Shown here: in pieces, positions 43,767 through 53,573 of the stretch | How the letters are laid out: every line of letters begins with the position of its first letter | Position numbering within the stretch: the first letter of the stretch is position 1 | Assembly (NCBI GenBank): GCA_900112325.1 | Contig: FOLJ01000009.1 | Location: 62,001 to 126,000, forward strand | Length of the DNA stretch: 64,000 nucleotides | DNA from: Micromonospora sediminimaris | Lineage (GTDB): Bacteria; Actinomycetota; Actinomycetes; Mycobacteriales; Micromonosporaceae | Reading direction: 5' to 3' | Notes under the pieces: generated by a model | Seen by the model: the letters and a program-made list of their open reading frames with translations, nothing else | Told to the model about the DNA's origin: nothing | Databases searched by the model: none | Position numbers and translations under genes: made by a program

Positions 43767-43905
43767 GCGCGGCAGTCGGTGGTGACCGGCAGTGGTGCGG
43801 TGGGGGACGGTTCGTGGGATCCTTTCGGGACGACGGGGGTGGTAGCTAATTTCGGCTGCATGAAGCGGTGGTAGTTCCCTTCGTCGTGGGCGGAGGGAGG
43901 CGATC

Positions 43906-44940
43906 GTGGACCCCTACCTGCGAGTGACCGACCTGCGGGTGGACTTCACCAGCACCGACGGCATGGTGCGCGCGGTCGACGGGGTCTCGTTCACCGTCGA
44001 GCGCGGCCGCACCCTTTGCGTGGTCGGCGAGTCCGGGGCGGGCAAGAGTTCCCTCGCGCTGGCCCTTCTCGGCCTGCACGACCCGCGTCGGGCCACCGTG
44101 GCCGGTGAGATCACCGTCGCTGGGCACGGGCTGGTCGGTCGACCGGAGGCCGCGCTTCGCCGGCTGCGTGGCCGGGACGTGGCGATGATCTTCCAGGATC
44201 CGCTCTCGGCGCTGCACCCGTACCATCCGGTCGGCCGGCAGATCGCCGAGGCGTACCGGGTGCACCACCGGCGGGCCGGGCGCGCCGAGACGCGTCGGCG
44301 GGTGGTCGAGATGCTGGACCGGGTCGGCATCTCGCAGCCGGACCGGCGGTACGACCAGTACCCGCACGAGCTCTCCGGCGGTCTGCGCCAGCGGGCGATG
44401 ATCGCCATGGCGCTGGTGAACGATCCCGCCCTACTGATCGCCGACGAGCCGACGGCCGCGCTGGACGTCACCGTGCAGGCGCAGATCCTGGAGCTGCTTA
44501 CCGACGTGCAGGCCGAGTACGGCACCGCGATCGTCCTGATCACGCACGACCTCGGCGTGGTCGGTCAGGTCGCCGACGACGTGCTGGTGATGTACGCCGG
44601 CCGGGTGATGGAGCGGGGCCACGCCGGGCAGGTGCTGCGGACGCCACAGCATCCGTACACCTGGGGTCTGCTCGCCAGCGTGCCGTCGTTGCGGGGTGAC
44701 CCCGAGGCCGACCTCAGGCCGATACCGGGGCTGCCGCCGAACCTGCTCGACCTGCCGGACGGTTGCGTTTTCCACCCGCGTTGCCGGCACACCGAACCCG
44801 TCGGTCACCGGTGCCGCACCGAGCCACCCCAGCTGCGTGCCGTCGGGACGGGCGGGCACCGGCTGGCGTGCCATCTCCCGACTCGGGAACGCATCCGACG
44901 CCAGGCCGAGGAGACCACCCGGGTGGGGGTGGCGCGGTGA
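43906..44940 (+). CDS. Peptide ABC transporter ATP-binding protein, OppD/DppD type (second system)
   Basis: A 344-residue ATPase with Walker A GESGAGKSSLAL, signature LSGGLRQRAMIAMAL, Walker B LLIADEPTAALD, H-loop THDLGVVG, and the OppD/F C-terminal extension with cysteines (GCVFHPRCRH). The GTG start follows GGAGGGAGGCGATC, a strong ribosome site. It is the first gene of a five-gene operon in the order D, F, C, B, binding protein, opposite to the operon at 3761-9391. Paralogue of DppD there, but clearly diverged. Confidence 0.92.
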   Translation: MDPYLRVTDLRVDFTSTDGMVRAVDGVSFTVERGRTLCVVGESGAGKSSLALALLGLHDPRRATVAGEITVAGHGLVGRPEAALRRLRGRDVAMIFQDPLSALHPYHPVGRQIAEAYRVHHRRAGRAETRRRVVEMLDRVGISQPDRRYDQYPHELSGGLRQRAMIAMALVNDPALLIADEPTAALDVTVQAQILELLTDVQAEYGTAIVLITHDLGVVGQVADDVLVMYAGRVMERGHAGQVLRTPQHPYTWGLLASVPSLRGDPEADLRPIPGLPPNLLDLPDGCVFHPRCRHTEPVGHRCRTEPPQLRAVGTGGHRLACHLPTRERIRRQAEETTRVGVAR

Positions 44941-45962
44941 CCGTCGGGATGGTCGACCAATCCGGTCCGCTGCTGCGCGTCCGTGGCCTGACCAAGCACT
45001 TTCCGGTGCGGAGCGGCAGTGGTCGGTGCGGCCCGGTACGGGCCGTGGACGGGCTGGACTTCGAGGTGCAGGCGGGCGGAACGCTCGCTCTGGTGGGCGA
45101 GTCCGGCTGCGGCAAGAGCACCACGGCCCGGTTGCTGGTGCGGCTGCTGGAGCCGACCGGCGGCAGCATCGAGTTCGCCGGCCGCGACCTCACCCGGGCC
45201 GGGCGGCGGCAGCTGCGCCCGCTCCGCGCCCAACTCCAGATCATCTTCCAGGACCCGTACGCCTCGCTGAACCCCCGGCACCCGGTCGGCCAGATCATCG
45301 CCATGCCGTTGCGGGTCAACCGGATCAGTCCGCCGGGCGGAACCAAGGCGCGCGTCCGGGAGCTGATGGAGCTGGTCGGCCTGAATCCCGAGGACGCCAA
45401 CCGCTATCCGCACGAGTTCTCCGGCGGCCAGTGCCAGCGGGTCGGCATCGCCAGGGCGTTGGCGACCGGACCTCGGCTGGTGGTGGCCGACGAACCGGTC
45501 TCGGCGCTGGACGTCTCGGTCCAGGCCCAGGTGGTCAACCTGCTCCGACGACTGCACCGCGACCTGGGGCTGGCCCTCGTCCTGATCTCCCACGACCTTG
45601 CCGTGGTACGGCACCTCTGCCAGCAGGTCGCGGTCATGTACCTCGGTCGGATCGTCGAGATCGGGGACCGGGACGACATCTACGAGCGGCCGCAGCATCC
45701 GTACACCCGGGCGCTGCTGTCGGCGGTGCCGCAGGTCGGCCGGCTCGACCCGGCCGGCTGGCTCCGGCTCGCCGCGGACGCGGCCAGCCCGATCGACCCG
45801 CCCTCGGGCTGCCGGTTCCGTACCCGCTGCCCGAAGGCGCGCGACCGGTGCGCCGTCGAGGAGCCGGCCCTGACCCGGCGCGACGGCGGCGGACAGGCCA
45901 CCGCCTGCCACTTCCCCGACTCGGGTCCGCTGCGTCCGGAGCGGGTGCGAGCCTCGGCATGA
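44937..45962 (+). CDS. Peptide ABC transporter ATP-binding protein, OppF/DppF type (second system)
   Basis: A 341-residue ATPase: Walker [15 protein letters not shown], signature FSGGQCQRVGIARAL, Walker [14 protein letters not shown]-loop SHDLAVV, and the cysteine-containing C-terminal extension (GCRFRTRCPKARDRC). Its GTG overlaps the upstream TGA (GTGA), giving translational coupling; an ATG at 44949 is an alternative start. It is partner to the D-type ATPase and to the two permeases that follow. Confidence 0.92.
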   Translation: MTVGMVDQSGPLLRVRGLTKHFPVRSGSGRCGPVRAVDGLDFEVQAGGTLALVGESGCGKSTTARLLVRLLEPTGGSIEFAGRDLTRAGRRQLRPLRAQLQIIFQDPYASLNPRHPVGQIIAMPLRVNRISPPGGTKARVRELMELVGLNPEDANRYPHEFSGGQCQRVGIARALATGPRLVVADEPVSALDVSVQAQVVNLLRRLHRDLGLALVLISHDLAVVRHLCQQVAVMYLGRIVEIGDRDDIYERPQHPYTRALLSAVPQVGRLDPAGWLRLAADAASPIDPPSGCRFRTRCPKARDRCAVEEPALTRRDGGGQATACHFPDSGPLRPERVRASA

Positions 45963-46966
45963 GCCTTTCACCTGGGGACGGCGCGGTGCGGGTCCCGATC
46001 GGGCCGGGCGGCGCGGCCGGCGGGTCCCGTGGCCGCCGGGCCGTCGGGGCGTCGCCCGGGCAACTGGTCTGGCTGCGGCTGCGTGGTGACCGTACCGCGT
46101 TGGTCAGCGGGGCGACGCTGATGCTGTTCGTGCTGGTGGCGCTGGCCGCGCCGCTGATCGAGCTGGCGTACGGGATCGGTCCGCAGGACCAGTTCCAGGG
46201 CAAGCTGGACGGATTCGGCCTGCCACTGGGCCACGCCGGTGGTGTCTCCGGGGAGCACTTCTTCGGGCTGGAGCCGGGGCTGGGCCGGGACGTGTTCATC
46301 CGGCTGGTGTACGGCCTGCGGACGTCACTTCTGGTCGCGGTCACGGCGGCGGTGCTCACCGCGGTGATCGGTGTCGTGCTCGGCACGCTGGCCGGCTATT
46401 TCGGCGGCTGGCTCGACGCGGTGGTCACCTGGATCACGGATCTGACCCTGGCGCTGCCGTTCCTGATTGTCGCCCTGGCGTTGACGCCCACGCTGACGCT
46501 GCGCCTGCACGGACAGCGGGACGCGGTGCCACCGGCCTTCGGGGTCGGCGTACTCATCGTGATCTTCGCGGTGTTCGGGTGGACCGGCACCGCCCGGTTG
46601 GTCCGGGGCCAGGTGGTCGCGCTGCGGGAGCGGGAGTTCGTGGCGGCGGCCCGGGCCAGCGGGGCAGGTCCGGGGCACATGCTGTTCCGGCAGTTGCTGC
46701 CGAACCTCTGGGCGCCGATTCTGGTGTCGTTCTCGCTCGCCGTGCCGCAGTTCATCACCGGTGAGGCGGCGCTGTCGTTCATCGGTGTCGGGCTGACCGA
46801 GGAGACACCGAGCTTCGGCCGGATGATCTACCAGAGCCTGGGCTACCTTCAGACCGACCCGGCGTTCGTCTTCTTCCCCGGCGTCCTGGTCTTCGCGCTG
46901 GTGTTCGCCGTCAACCTGGTCGGGGACGCGCTGCGCGACGCGCTGGACCCGAAGTCGCCCCGATGA
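45959..46966 (+). CDS. Peptide ABC transporter permease, DppC type (second system)
   Basis: A 335-residue permease. A Gly/Arg-rich N-terminal stretch of about 35 residues precedes a transmembrane segment, then a periplasmic loop of about 60 residues and five more segments. The EAA loop (ALREREFVAAARASGAG) and the C-terminus GDALRDALDPK identify the DppC group. The start overlaps the previous stop as ATGA. The next gene begins after a 68-nt gap. Confidence 0.9.
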   Translation: MSLSPGDGAVRVPIGPGGAAGGSRGRRAVGASPGQLVWLRLRGDRTALVSGATLMLFVLVALAAPLIELAYGIGPQDQFQGKLDGFGLPLGHAGGVSGEHFFGLEPGLGRDVFIRLVYGLRTSLLVAVTAAVLTAVIGVVLGTLAGYFGGWLDAVVTWITDLTLALPFLIVALALTPTLTLRLHGQRDAVPPAFGVGVLIVIFAVFGWTGTARLVRGQVVALREREFVAAARASGAGPGHMLFRQLLPNLWAPILVSFSLAVPQFITGEAALSFIGVGLTEETPSFGRMIYQSLGYLQTDPAFVFFPGVLVFALVFAVNLVGDALRDALDPKSPR

Positions 46967-47034
46967 GGTGACCGGATGAACGCGAGAAGCACAGCGTGGC
47001 GGAGCCCTGCGGACTCGGATCGGGGCCGTCCCTG

Positions 47035-48021
47035 ATGGCGCGCTTCCTGGTCAAGCGGATCCTGTCGGCCGTGCTCACCCTCTTCGCGGTGAGCGTACTG
47101 ACCTTCCTGATGTTCTTCGCCCTGCCCCGCGACCCGGTCAGCGGCATGTGCCCGAAGAACTGCAACCCCGAGCGGCAGGAACGGGTACGCCAGGAGTTGG
47201 GGCTGAGCGATCCGCTCGTCGACCAGTACGCGGGCTACATGTTGGGCATCGTCACCGGTCGGGATCTGGGCGGCGCCCAGGGCGGACGCTGTGACGCGCC
47301 CTGCCTGGGCTGGTCATACGTGAACAACGAGGCGGTCACCGACACCCTCGTCCGGGTGGTGCCGGTGACGCTGAGCATCGTCGTCCCGGCGGCCGTCCTG
47401 TGGCTGCTGCTCGGGGTGGGCCTGGGCCTGGTGTCGGCGTTGCGCCGTGGCACCTGGATCGACCGGGCCGCGATCGGCTTCACGCTCGCCGGTGCCTCCC
47501 TACAGATCTACTTCGTCGGCGCGGTGCTGCTGCTGGTCTTCGTGTACACGCTGGGTTGGCTGCCGGTGCCGAGCTACACGTCGATCTTCGACGACCCGGT
47601 TCGCTGGGCCGGGGGCCTGGTACTCGCCTGGCTGTCGTTGGCGCTGCTCTTCTCCGCCGGTTACGCCCGACTGTTCCGGGCCCAACTGCTGGAGACGTTG
47701 AACGAGGACTTCGTGCGTACCGCCCGGGCGAAGGGTCTGTCCGGCCCGGCGGTGTACGGCCGGCACGCGCTGCGCGCAGCGATCGCTCCGGTGGTGACCG
47801 TCGCCGGTCTCGACGTCGGCGCGGCGCTCGGCGGCACGGTGATCACCGAGACGACCTTCGGTATCCAGGGACTCGGCCGTACCGCCGTCGATGCCGTACG
47901 CGCCGGCGACCTGCCGACCATCATGGCCACCGTGCTGGTCGCGGCGGTCTTCGTGGTGCTGGCGAACCTGCTGGTGGACCTGCTCTACGCGGTCATCGAC
48001 CCACGGGTCCGGTTGAGCTGA
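47035..48021 (+). CDS. Peptide ABC transporter permease, DppB type (second system)
   Basis: A 328-residue permease beginning with the usual MARFLVKRILSAVLTLF helix. A GTG at 46996 would add 13 residues that fit the family poorly. The periplasmic loop after the first helix carries four cysteines (in SGMCPKNCNPERQ and GGRCDAPCLGW), unusual for DppB and absent from the paralogue at 6767-7705. The EAA loop reads LNEDFVRTARAKGLSG. It ends YAVIDPRVRLS. Confidence 0.9.
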   Translation: MARFLVKRILSAVLTLFAVSVLTFLMFFALPRDPVSGMCPKNCNPERQERVRQELGLSDPLVDQYAGYMLGIVTGRDLGGAQGGRCDAPCLGWSYVNNEAVTDTLVRVVPVTLSIVVPAAVLWLLLGVGLGLVSALRRGTWIDRAAIGFTLAGASLQIYFVGAVLLLVFVYTLGWLPVPSYTSIFDDPVRWAGGLVLAWLSLALLFSAGYARLFRAQLLETLNEDFVRTARAKGLSGPAVYGRHALRAAIAPVVTVAGLDVGAALGGTVITETTFGIQGLGRTAVDAVRAGDLPTIMATVLVAAVFVVLANLLVDLLYAVIDPRVRLS

Positions 48022-48068
48022 GCCGGGTCGGGACGGCACGGACTCATCGACGACTGAGGAGGCAACAG

Positions 48069-49811
48069 ATGCGACCACGGGTGGCGGTTGCGGTGAGTGG
48101 CGCGTTTGCGCTGGTGGCGGCCTTGAGCGCCTGCCCGGCGAACACCGGCGGGAGCCCGTCGGTGGACTCCGGCCGGCAACCCACCGGGGTCATCGCCACC
48201 GACCCGAAGGACTCGACCGGCCCGGCGCCGGAGTTGGCGGGCGCGCGGCGTGGTGGCACCTTCACCGTCCTCCGCGAAACGCCGATCTCCCACCTGGATC
48301 CGCAACGGACGTACTCGTTCGCCGGCCTGATGGCCGTACCGCTGGTCGCGCGCAGCCTCACCACCTGGAAGGACGACGGTGCGGGCAACCTGACGCTGGT
48401 CGGTGATCTCGCCGAGACACCCGGCCGCGACGTCAACGACGACTGCCGGATCTGGGAGTTCACCGTCAAGGACGGGGTGCGCTTCGAGGACGGCCGACCG
48501 GTCACGGCCAGGGAGATCGCGTACGGGATCGCCCGGTCCTTCGACCCGGACCTGACCGGCGGCCCCACCTACCTGCAGGAGTGGCTGGCCGACACGCCGC
48601 AGTACGACACCGCCTGGGACTTCACCGCCAACCGCGGCTCGCTGCCGCCGGGCCTGACCACGCCGGACGCCCGGACGTTGCGCTTCGAGTTCGCCAGGCC
48701 CCGCTGCGACCTGCCGTTCGCGGCGTCACTGCCGTCGACCGCGCCCCTGCCACCCGACCGGGACACCGGGGTCAACCTCGGCAATGCGCCCTTCTCGTCG
48801 GGGCCGTACAAGGTCACCCGCTACCGGCCGGGCATCGAGATCGTGATGGAGCGCAACGAACACTGGGACGCCGGCACGGATCCGGTACGCCACCAGTACC
48901 CGGACCGCTTCGTGTGGAGTTTCGGCGCGACCCCGGACGCCGCTGCCAACCGGATCATCGCCGACAACGGCACCGACCGGAGCGCCCTGTCCTGGGACTA
49001 CGTGCCCGCCTCGCTGGTCGCCCGGGTCGCGGGTGACGCGGCGCTGCGGTCCCGGACGCTGCTGTCGCCGACGCCGAGCGCCAACCACCTGGTCATCAAC
49101 AACGAGCGGGTCACCGATCTGCGGGTGCGCCAGGCGCTGAACCACGCCATCGACCGGGAGGGTCTGGTGAAGGTGCTCGGCGGGCCGCACGTCGCGGTGC
49201 CGATGACCACCCTGATGCCACCGGCCACCATCGGGCACCGGGCGTACGACGCGTATCCGGCAGGGCCGAACGGCGACCCGGACAGGGCCCGGGAACTGCT
49301 CGGCGGGCAGCGTCCCGAACTGGTCCTCGGCGCCGCCGACAGTTCCGTCGAGCAGCAGGTGGCGACGCAGCTCAAGGGCAACCTGGAGCGCGCCGGATTC
49401 GTCATCACGATCCGGAACATCCCGGACGACGCGAAGTTCGACGAGATCAAGAAGAGAGGCAACCCGTGGGATCTCTATCTCAGCTCGTGGGCCGGCGACT
49501 GGCCCAGCGGCGCGTCGATCCTGCCGGTCCTCTATGACGGTCGCGCCATCCGAGCCACCGGCAACAGCAACGAGTCGTACTTCAACGATGCCACGATCAA
49601 CGCCGAGTTCGACCGGATCCTCGCGCTGCCACCGAGCGAACAGGGCCCACACTGGGCGCGACTCGATGAGCGGATCATGAGGGAGCACGCCCCGGTGGTC
49701 CCGCTCTACGTCGACGTGGCCTACCTGGTACACGGCTCCAAGGCCGGCGGGGCCTTCGTCTCCAGCGTCTTCGGCTACCCGTCGCTTGTCGACGCCCACG
49801 TCGAACCGTAG
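48069..49811 (+). CDS. ABC transporter solute-binding lipoprotein, SBP family 5 (second system)
   Basis: A 580-residue binding lipoprotein with a signal peptide and lipobox LSAC at residues 19-22. The SBP_bac_5 domain shows ISHLDPQRTYSFAG, RIWEFTVKDGVRFEDG, DLRVRQALNHAIDREGLV and the C-terminal VPLYVDVAYLVHGSKAG. The ATG at 48069 has GAGGAGG upstream. It is the last gene of its operon, so binding protein is made downstream of the membrane subunits, unlike in the first system. Only 7 bp separate it from the convergent S9 peptidase gene. Confidence 0.92.
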   Translation: MRPRVAVAVSGAFALVAALSACPANTGGSPSVDSGRQPTGVIATDPKDSTGPAPELAGARRGGTFTVLRETPISHLDPQRTYSFAGLMAVPLVARSLTTWKDDGAGNLTLVGDLAETPGRDVNDDCRIWEFTVKDGVRFEDGRPVTAREIAYGIARSFDPDLTGGPTYLQEWLADTPQYDTAWDFTANRGSLPPGLTTPDARTLRFEFARPRCDLPFAASLPSTAPLPPDRDTGVNLGNAPFSSGPYKVTRYRPGIEIVMERNEHWDAGTDPVRHQYPDRFVWSFGATPDAAANRIIADNGTDRSALSWDYVPASLVARVAGDAALRSRTLLSPTPSANHLVINNERVTDLRVRQALNHAIDREGLVKVLGGPHVAVPMTTLMPPATIGHRAYDAYPAGPNGDPDRARELLGGQRPELVLGAADSSVEQQVATQLKGNLERAGFVITIRNIPDDAKFDEIKKRGNPWDLYLSSWAGDWPSGASILPVLYDGRAIRATGNSNESYFNDATINAEFDRILALPPSEQGPHWARLDERIMREHAPVVPLYVDVAYLVHGSKAGGAFVSSVFGYPSLVDAHVEP

Positions 49812-49818
49812 CCCCGAC

Positions 49819-51966
49819 TCACATCCCGAGGTTGGTGCGGAGGAAGTCGAGTTCCAGGCGGAGGAGGCGTTCGGCGAGGCCACCGGCGGCCATGTGGGTG
49901 CCGCTGGTCAACGGCAGCACCGAGTGCGGCCGGCCGGTGGCCAGCAACGCCGCCGACAACCGCAGCGTGTGCGCCGCCACCACGTTGTCGTCGACCATGC
50001 CGTGCACCAGCAGCAGCGGTCGGGCGTGCGCCGGGTCGGTGACCGGCTCGGCGGCCAGTTCCACGAGCGAGTGGTGCGCGTAGACGTCCTCGCCGTCGGC
50101 GGGCAGACCCAGGTACCGCTCGGTGTACGCGGTGTCGTACAGGGCCCAGTCGGTGACCGGCGCACCGGCGATGCCGCACCGGAACAGCTCCGGATGCCGC
50201 AGCACCGCCAGGCCGGCCAGCCAGCCACCGAACGACCAGCCGCGCACCGCGACCCGGTCCAGGTCCAGGTCGGGATGCTTGTCGGCGAGCGCGGTGAGCG
50301 CCTCCACCTGGTCGAGCAGGATCACGTCGGCCACCCGGCGGTGGATGGCCTTCTCGTAGGACGGGGCGATGCCCGGCGTACCCCGGTTGTCGGTGACCAC
50401 CACCGCGAAGCCGGCGTCGGCCCACCACTGCCGCTCCAGCCAGGCCGAGCGCGCGGCCACCACCTCCTGGTGACCCGGGCCGCCGTAGACGTCCAGCAGT
50501 ACCGGCAGCCGACGGCCGGTGACGTGGTTGTCCGGGTAGAGCACCGCCGAGGGAAGCCGACGGTCGGTCACCCGTTCCAGCAGCGGCAGCGGGGAGTAGC
50601 TGGGCGTGGCGGCCAGCGACCGCAGCGTGCCCACCTCGCGATCGCCCTGGTGCACCGTCCACCGGACGCCCGGGTGATCCAGCGAGGCGCTGCCGATGAC
50701 CAGCACACCGCCACCGACCGCGCCGACGTGCCAGCCGGCGTCGCTGGTCAGCCGGCGGGCGTCCACGCCGCCGCCGATGCTGGTCCGGACCCGGAACAGG
50801 TGCTGTTCGCTCGGCTCGCCGTCGCTCGCCTCGACCAGCAGGTCCGCCGGACCACTGCTGGCGGCGAGCCGGCCGACCACCCGGCGCACGTACAGCGAGG
50901 GTGGAGTGAGCAACGTGCCGTCGGCGAACAGGCAGCGTGCGTCGTACCCGTCGTGGGCCAGCTCGCCGCCGACCAGCACCCGCCCGTCGGGCAGGTGCAC
51001 GGGGGTGCCCGGGATCGGCTCGACCCAGCGGGGGTCGGCCAGTTCGGCGTGCACCTGGGTCTCCCCGGTACGTGGATCGACCGCGAGCACCAGCCCGTGC
51101 TGCTGGGCGCGACGCAGCACGGTGATCAGCGGGGCGCCCTCACCCCAGTGCACCGCGGTCAGGTACGGGTACGTCTCCCGGTCCCAGTGCACGTCGACCC
51201 AGCCGCCGTCGAGGTCGAGCAGGTGCAGGCTGACCTCGGCGTTGGAACCACCCGCCACCGGGTACGCGACGCTGGTCGGCGGGCTGGCCGGCTGTGCCGG
51301 ATCGTGCAGGTGCCAGCGGGGCAGCCGGGACTCGTCGACCCGGGCCGCGAGCACCGACCGGCCGTCGGGTGCCCACCAGTAGCCGCGGTGCCTGTCGAAC
51401 TCCTCCGCCGCGATGTGCTCGGCCAGTCCCCAGAGCACGCCGGAGTCCTCGCCGGCCAGCATGGTGTCGGCGCCGTCGGTGTCGATCACCCGTAGCTCGC
51501 CCCGACGTACCCCTTCGGCGGCGTCGGTCACGTAGGCCAGCCGCTGCCCGCTCGGGTCCGGCCGTGGGTCGAGCACCGGCCCGACGGCGGGCACCTCGAT
51601 CACGTCGCCATGCACCAGGTCTGCCCGGAACAGCCGCCCGGCCAGCGCGAACACCGCGACCCGTCCGGCGGCGTCGAGGGCGTACGAGCCGATGCCGGAG
51701 GCGGTCAACCGCAGGCGCTCCCGCCGGGCGCGTTCCCCCGGGCTCAGCCTGTCGGGGTCGGCGTCGGTGCCGAGCAGGGTGCCCGGATCGGCGATCAGGC
51801 GTTCCGTGCCGGTCGCCACGTCCAGCAGCCAGAGCGCGTCGGCCGGGTCCTCCGGTCCGGCCGAGCGTAGGAAGACCACCCGGGCACCGTCGTCGGCCAC
51901 GGAGACGGCACGCGGCGCCCCGTGGCTGAACCTGCGGGTGCGGGCGGCCAGCTCGGGAAAGTCCAC
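49819..51966 (-). CDS. S9 family prolyl oligopeptidase (DPP IV-like)
   Basis: A 715-residue serine peptidase, likely cleaving after proline. The N-terminal half (about 1-430) is an eight-bladed beta-propeller-like region similar to DPP IV; the C-terminal catalytic domain has GWSFGG (nucleophile Ser578), Asp659/660 in MVDDN and His691 in SGTHM. No signal peptide is seen, so it is probably cytosolic, where it would act on imported peptides. GTG start. TACGAT on the minus strand ends 7 nt before it, so the message is likely leaderless. mshB is divergent. Confidence 0.93.
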   Translation of the reverse strand: MDFPELAARTRRFSHGAPRAVSVADDGARVVFLRSAGPEDPADALWLLDVATGTERLIADPGTLLGTDADPDRLSPGERARRERLRLTASGIGSYALDAAGRVAVFALAGRLFRADLVHGDVIEVPAVGPVLDPRPDPSGQRLAYVTDAAEGVRRGELRVIDTDGADTMLAGEDSGVLWGLAEHIAAEEFDRHRGYWWAPDGRSVLAARVDESRLPRWHLHDPAQPASPPTSVAYPVAGGSNAEVSLHLLDLDGGWVDVHWDRETYPYLTAVHWGEGAPLITVLRRAQQHGLVLAVDPRTGETQVHAELADPRWVEPIPGTPVHLPDGRVLVGGELAHDGYDARCLFADGTLLTPPSLYVRRVVGRLAASSGPADLLVEASDGEPSEQHLFRVRTSIGGGVDARRLTSDAGWHVGAVGGGVLVIGSASLDHPGVRWTVHQGDREVGTLRSLAATPSYSPLPLLERVTDRRLPSAVLYPDNHVTGRRLPVLLDVYGGPGHQEVVAARSAWLERQWWADAGFAVVVTDNRGTPGIAPSYEKAIHRRVADVILLDQVEALTALADKHPDLDLDRVAVRGWSFGGWLAGLAVLRHPELFRCGIAGAPVTDWALYDTAYTERYLGLPADGEDVYAHHSLVELAAEPVTDPAHARPLLLVHGMVDDNVVAAHTLRLSAALLATGRPHSVLPLTSGTHMAAGGLAERLLRLELDFLRTNLGM

Positions 51967-51973
51967 AGGCCAG

Positions 51974-52054
51974 ATCGTAGGCCGGTACCGGGCCCGATGT
52001 GAGCGACCTGCGCGGACGCGTCTGGGCCGGCAGGCGAGAACCGCCGGTTAGAGT
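51974..52054. promoter_or_regulatory. Divergent leaderless promoters of the S9 peptidase and mshB
   Basis: TACGAT (minus strand, 51979-51974) lies 7 nt before the peptidase GTG. TAGAGT (plus strand, 52049-52054) ends 7 nt before the GTG at 52062 used here for mshB. Both lack ribosome sites. Confidence 0.5.
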
Positions 52055-52061
52055 GACCGTC

Positions 52062-53012
52062 GTGACGACGCTGACTGACCGCCGCCTGCTGCTGGTCCAC
52101 GCGCATCCCGACGACGAGTCCATCGGCACCGGCTCGACGATGGCCCACTACGCGGCCACGGGTGCCCACGTCACCCTGGTGACCTGCACCCTGGGCGAGG
52201 AGGGTGAGATCCACGTACCGGAGCTGGCCGGGCTCGCCGCAGCCGAGGCCGATCAGCTCGGCGGGTACCGGATCGCCGAGCTGGCCACCGCCTGCGCCGA
52301 ACTGGGCGTCACCGACCACCGGTTCCTCGGCGGGGCCGGCCGCTACCGGGACTCCGGGATGATGGGCCTGTCGACCAACGAGCATCCCCGGGCCTTCTGG
52401 GGCGCCGACCTCGACGAGGCCGCAGGGTATCTGCTGGAGATCATCCGGGAGGTACGCCCGCAGGTGGTCATCACGTACGACGACAACGGCTTCTACGGCC
52501 ACCCCGACCACATCCAGGCACACCGGGTGACGATGCGGGCCGTCGAGCTGGCCGCCGCCGAAGGGCTCGCACCGGCGAAGGTCTACTGGACGGCGATGCC
52601 GCAAAGCGTGCTGGAGGCCGGCCTGACGCACTTCGCGGAGGCGTCGGACAACCCCTTCGCCGGCATCGCCGACGCCACCGAGCTGCCGTTCTGCACGCCC
52701 GACGAGGAGATCGCGGCCCGCATCGACGCCACCGAGCAGCATGCCGCGAAGGAGGCGGCGATGCGCGCTCATGCCACCCAGATCCCGGCCACCTCCTGGC
52801 TGTACTCGATCGCCGGCAATTTCGGTGCCGAGTTCATGGGGGTGGAGTACTTCACCCTGGCGCTGGGGGAGAAGGGGCCGGGCAGCGGCCCGTACGGCTG
52901 GGAGTCGGACCTGTTCGCCGGGGTGGCCGCCGCAGCGTCGGACGCGGCCGGCGGCCCGGACGTCGTCGGCGCCTCCGGCAGTAGACCGGTCACCCCGGCC
53001 GGTCACCGGTGA
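52062..53012 (+). CDS. mshB: MshB, N-acetyl-glucosaminyl-inositol deacetylase of mycothiol synthesis
   Basis: MshB removes the acetyl group from GlcNAc-inositol in the second step of mycothiol synthesis, a feature of Actinobacteria. The 316-residue protein has the LmbE/PIG-L zinc motif AHPDDES (H15, D18), [11 protein letters not shown], and GHPDH at 146-150. The GTG at 52062 is chosen because TAGAGT precedes it at 7 nt (leaderless) and the N-terminus then matches the family; a GTG 9 nt upstream is an alternative. Its stop overlaps the next gene (GTGA). Confidence 0.93.
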   Translation: MTTLTDRRLLLVHAHPDDESIGTGSTMAHYAATGAHVTLVTCTLGEEGEIHVPELAGLAAAEADQLGGYRIAELATACAELGVTDHRFLGGAGRYRDSGMMGLSTNEHPRAFWGADLDEAAGYLLEIIREVRPQVVITYDDNGFYGHPDHIQAHRVTMRAVELAAAEGLAPAKVYWTAMPQSVLEAGLTHFAEASDNPFAGIADATELPFCTPDEEIAARIDATEQHAAKEAAMRAHATQIPATSWLYSIAGNFGAEFMGVEYFTLALGEKGPGSGPYGWESDLFAGVAAAASDAAGGPDVVGASGSRPVTPAGHR

Positions 53013-53461
53013 CCCTGCCCGCCGCGATGTCGGTCGCCCCGCAGGAGCAGCAGCCGCCCCGGCCGAGCCGGAGGTGGCGCCGTCCGATGGACCTCGGCCT
53101 GCGGGTGGCCGGCGGCATGTTCGCCGTCCTGGCGGCGATGCTGAGCGCGGTGCTGGAACTGCTGCTCGCCCCGCTGCGGATCGGCGGATACCTGATCGGC
53201 GTCACGGTGCTCGTGGCCGTGGCGGCGAACATCGCGTTGAGCTGGTTGGCCGTCGAGTCCGTCGGCCGCCGCTGGGCGGTGGCGCTGCCGGCGCTGCCCT
53301 GGGTGGCCATCATGGTGATCGCCGCCGACCGGACCAGCGAGGGCGATGTACTGCTCGTCGGCAACTGGGTCGGCCTCACCCTGGTGGTGGGCGGTGCGAT
53401 GACCTTCACGGTGATGGCGTTCCGGTCGATCCTCGCGCCGGCCCCGGCCTCCGGTCGGTAA
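53009..53461 (+). CDS. Four-helix membrane protein next to mshB
   Basis: A 150-residue membrane protein with about four hydrophobic segments (residues ~31-53, 57-82, 88-107 and 116-140) and a basic N-terminus. No family motif was recognised. The GTG overlaps the mshB stop, so it is co-translated. A small membrane protein follows mshB in several actinobacteria, so a shared role is possible but unproven. Confidence 0.75.
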   Translation: MTLPAAMSVAPQEQQPPRPSRRWRRPMDLGLRVAGGMFAVLAAMLSAVLELLLAPLRIGGYLIGVTVLVAVAANIALSWLAVESVGRRWAVALPALPWVAIMVIAADRTSEGDVLLVGNWVGLTLVVGGAMTFTVMAFRSILAPAPASGR

Positions 53462-53573
53462 TCTCGCACCGGCGCCGGCCTCCGGACGGTACTGACGTCG
53501 CTCAGCGCCGGGTGGTAGATATTCCTGCCAGGAGACCCGCCATCCGGGCGGGCCGTACGGCGGGAGGCATGTG

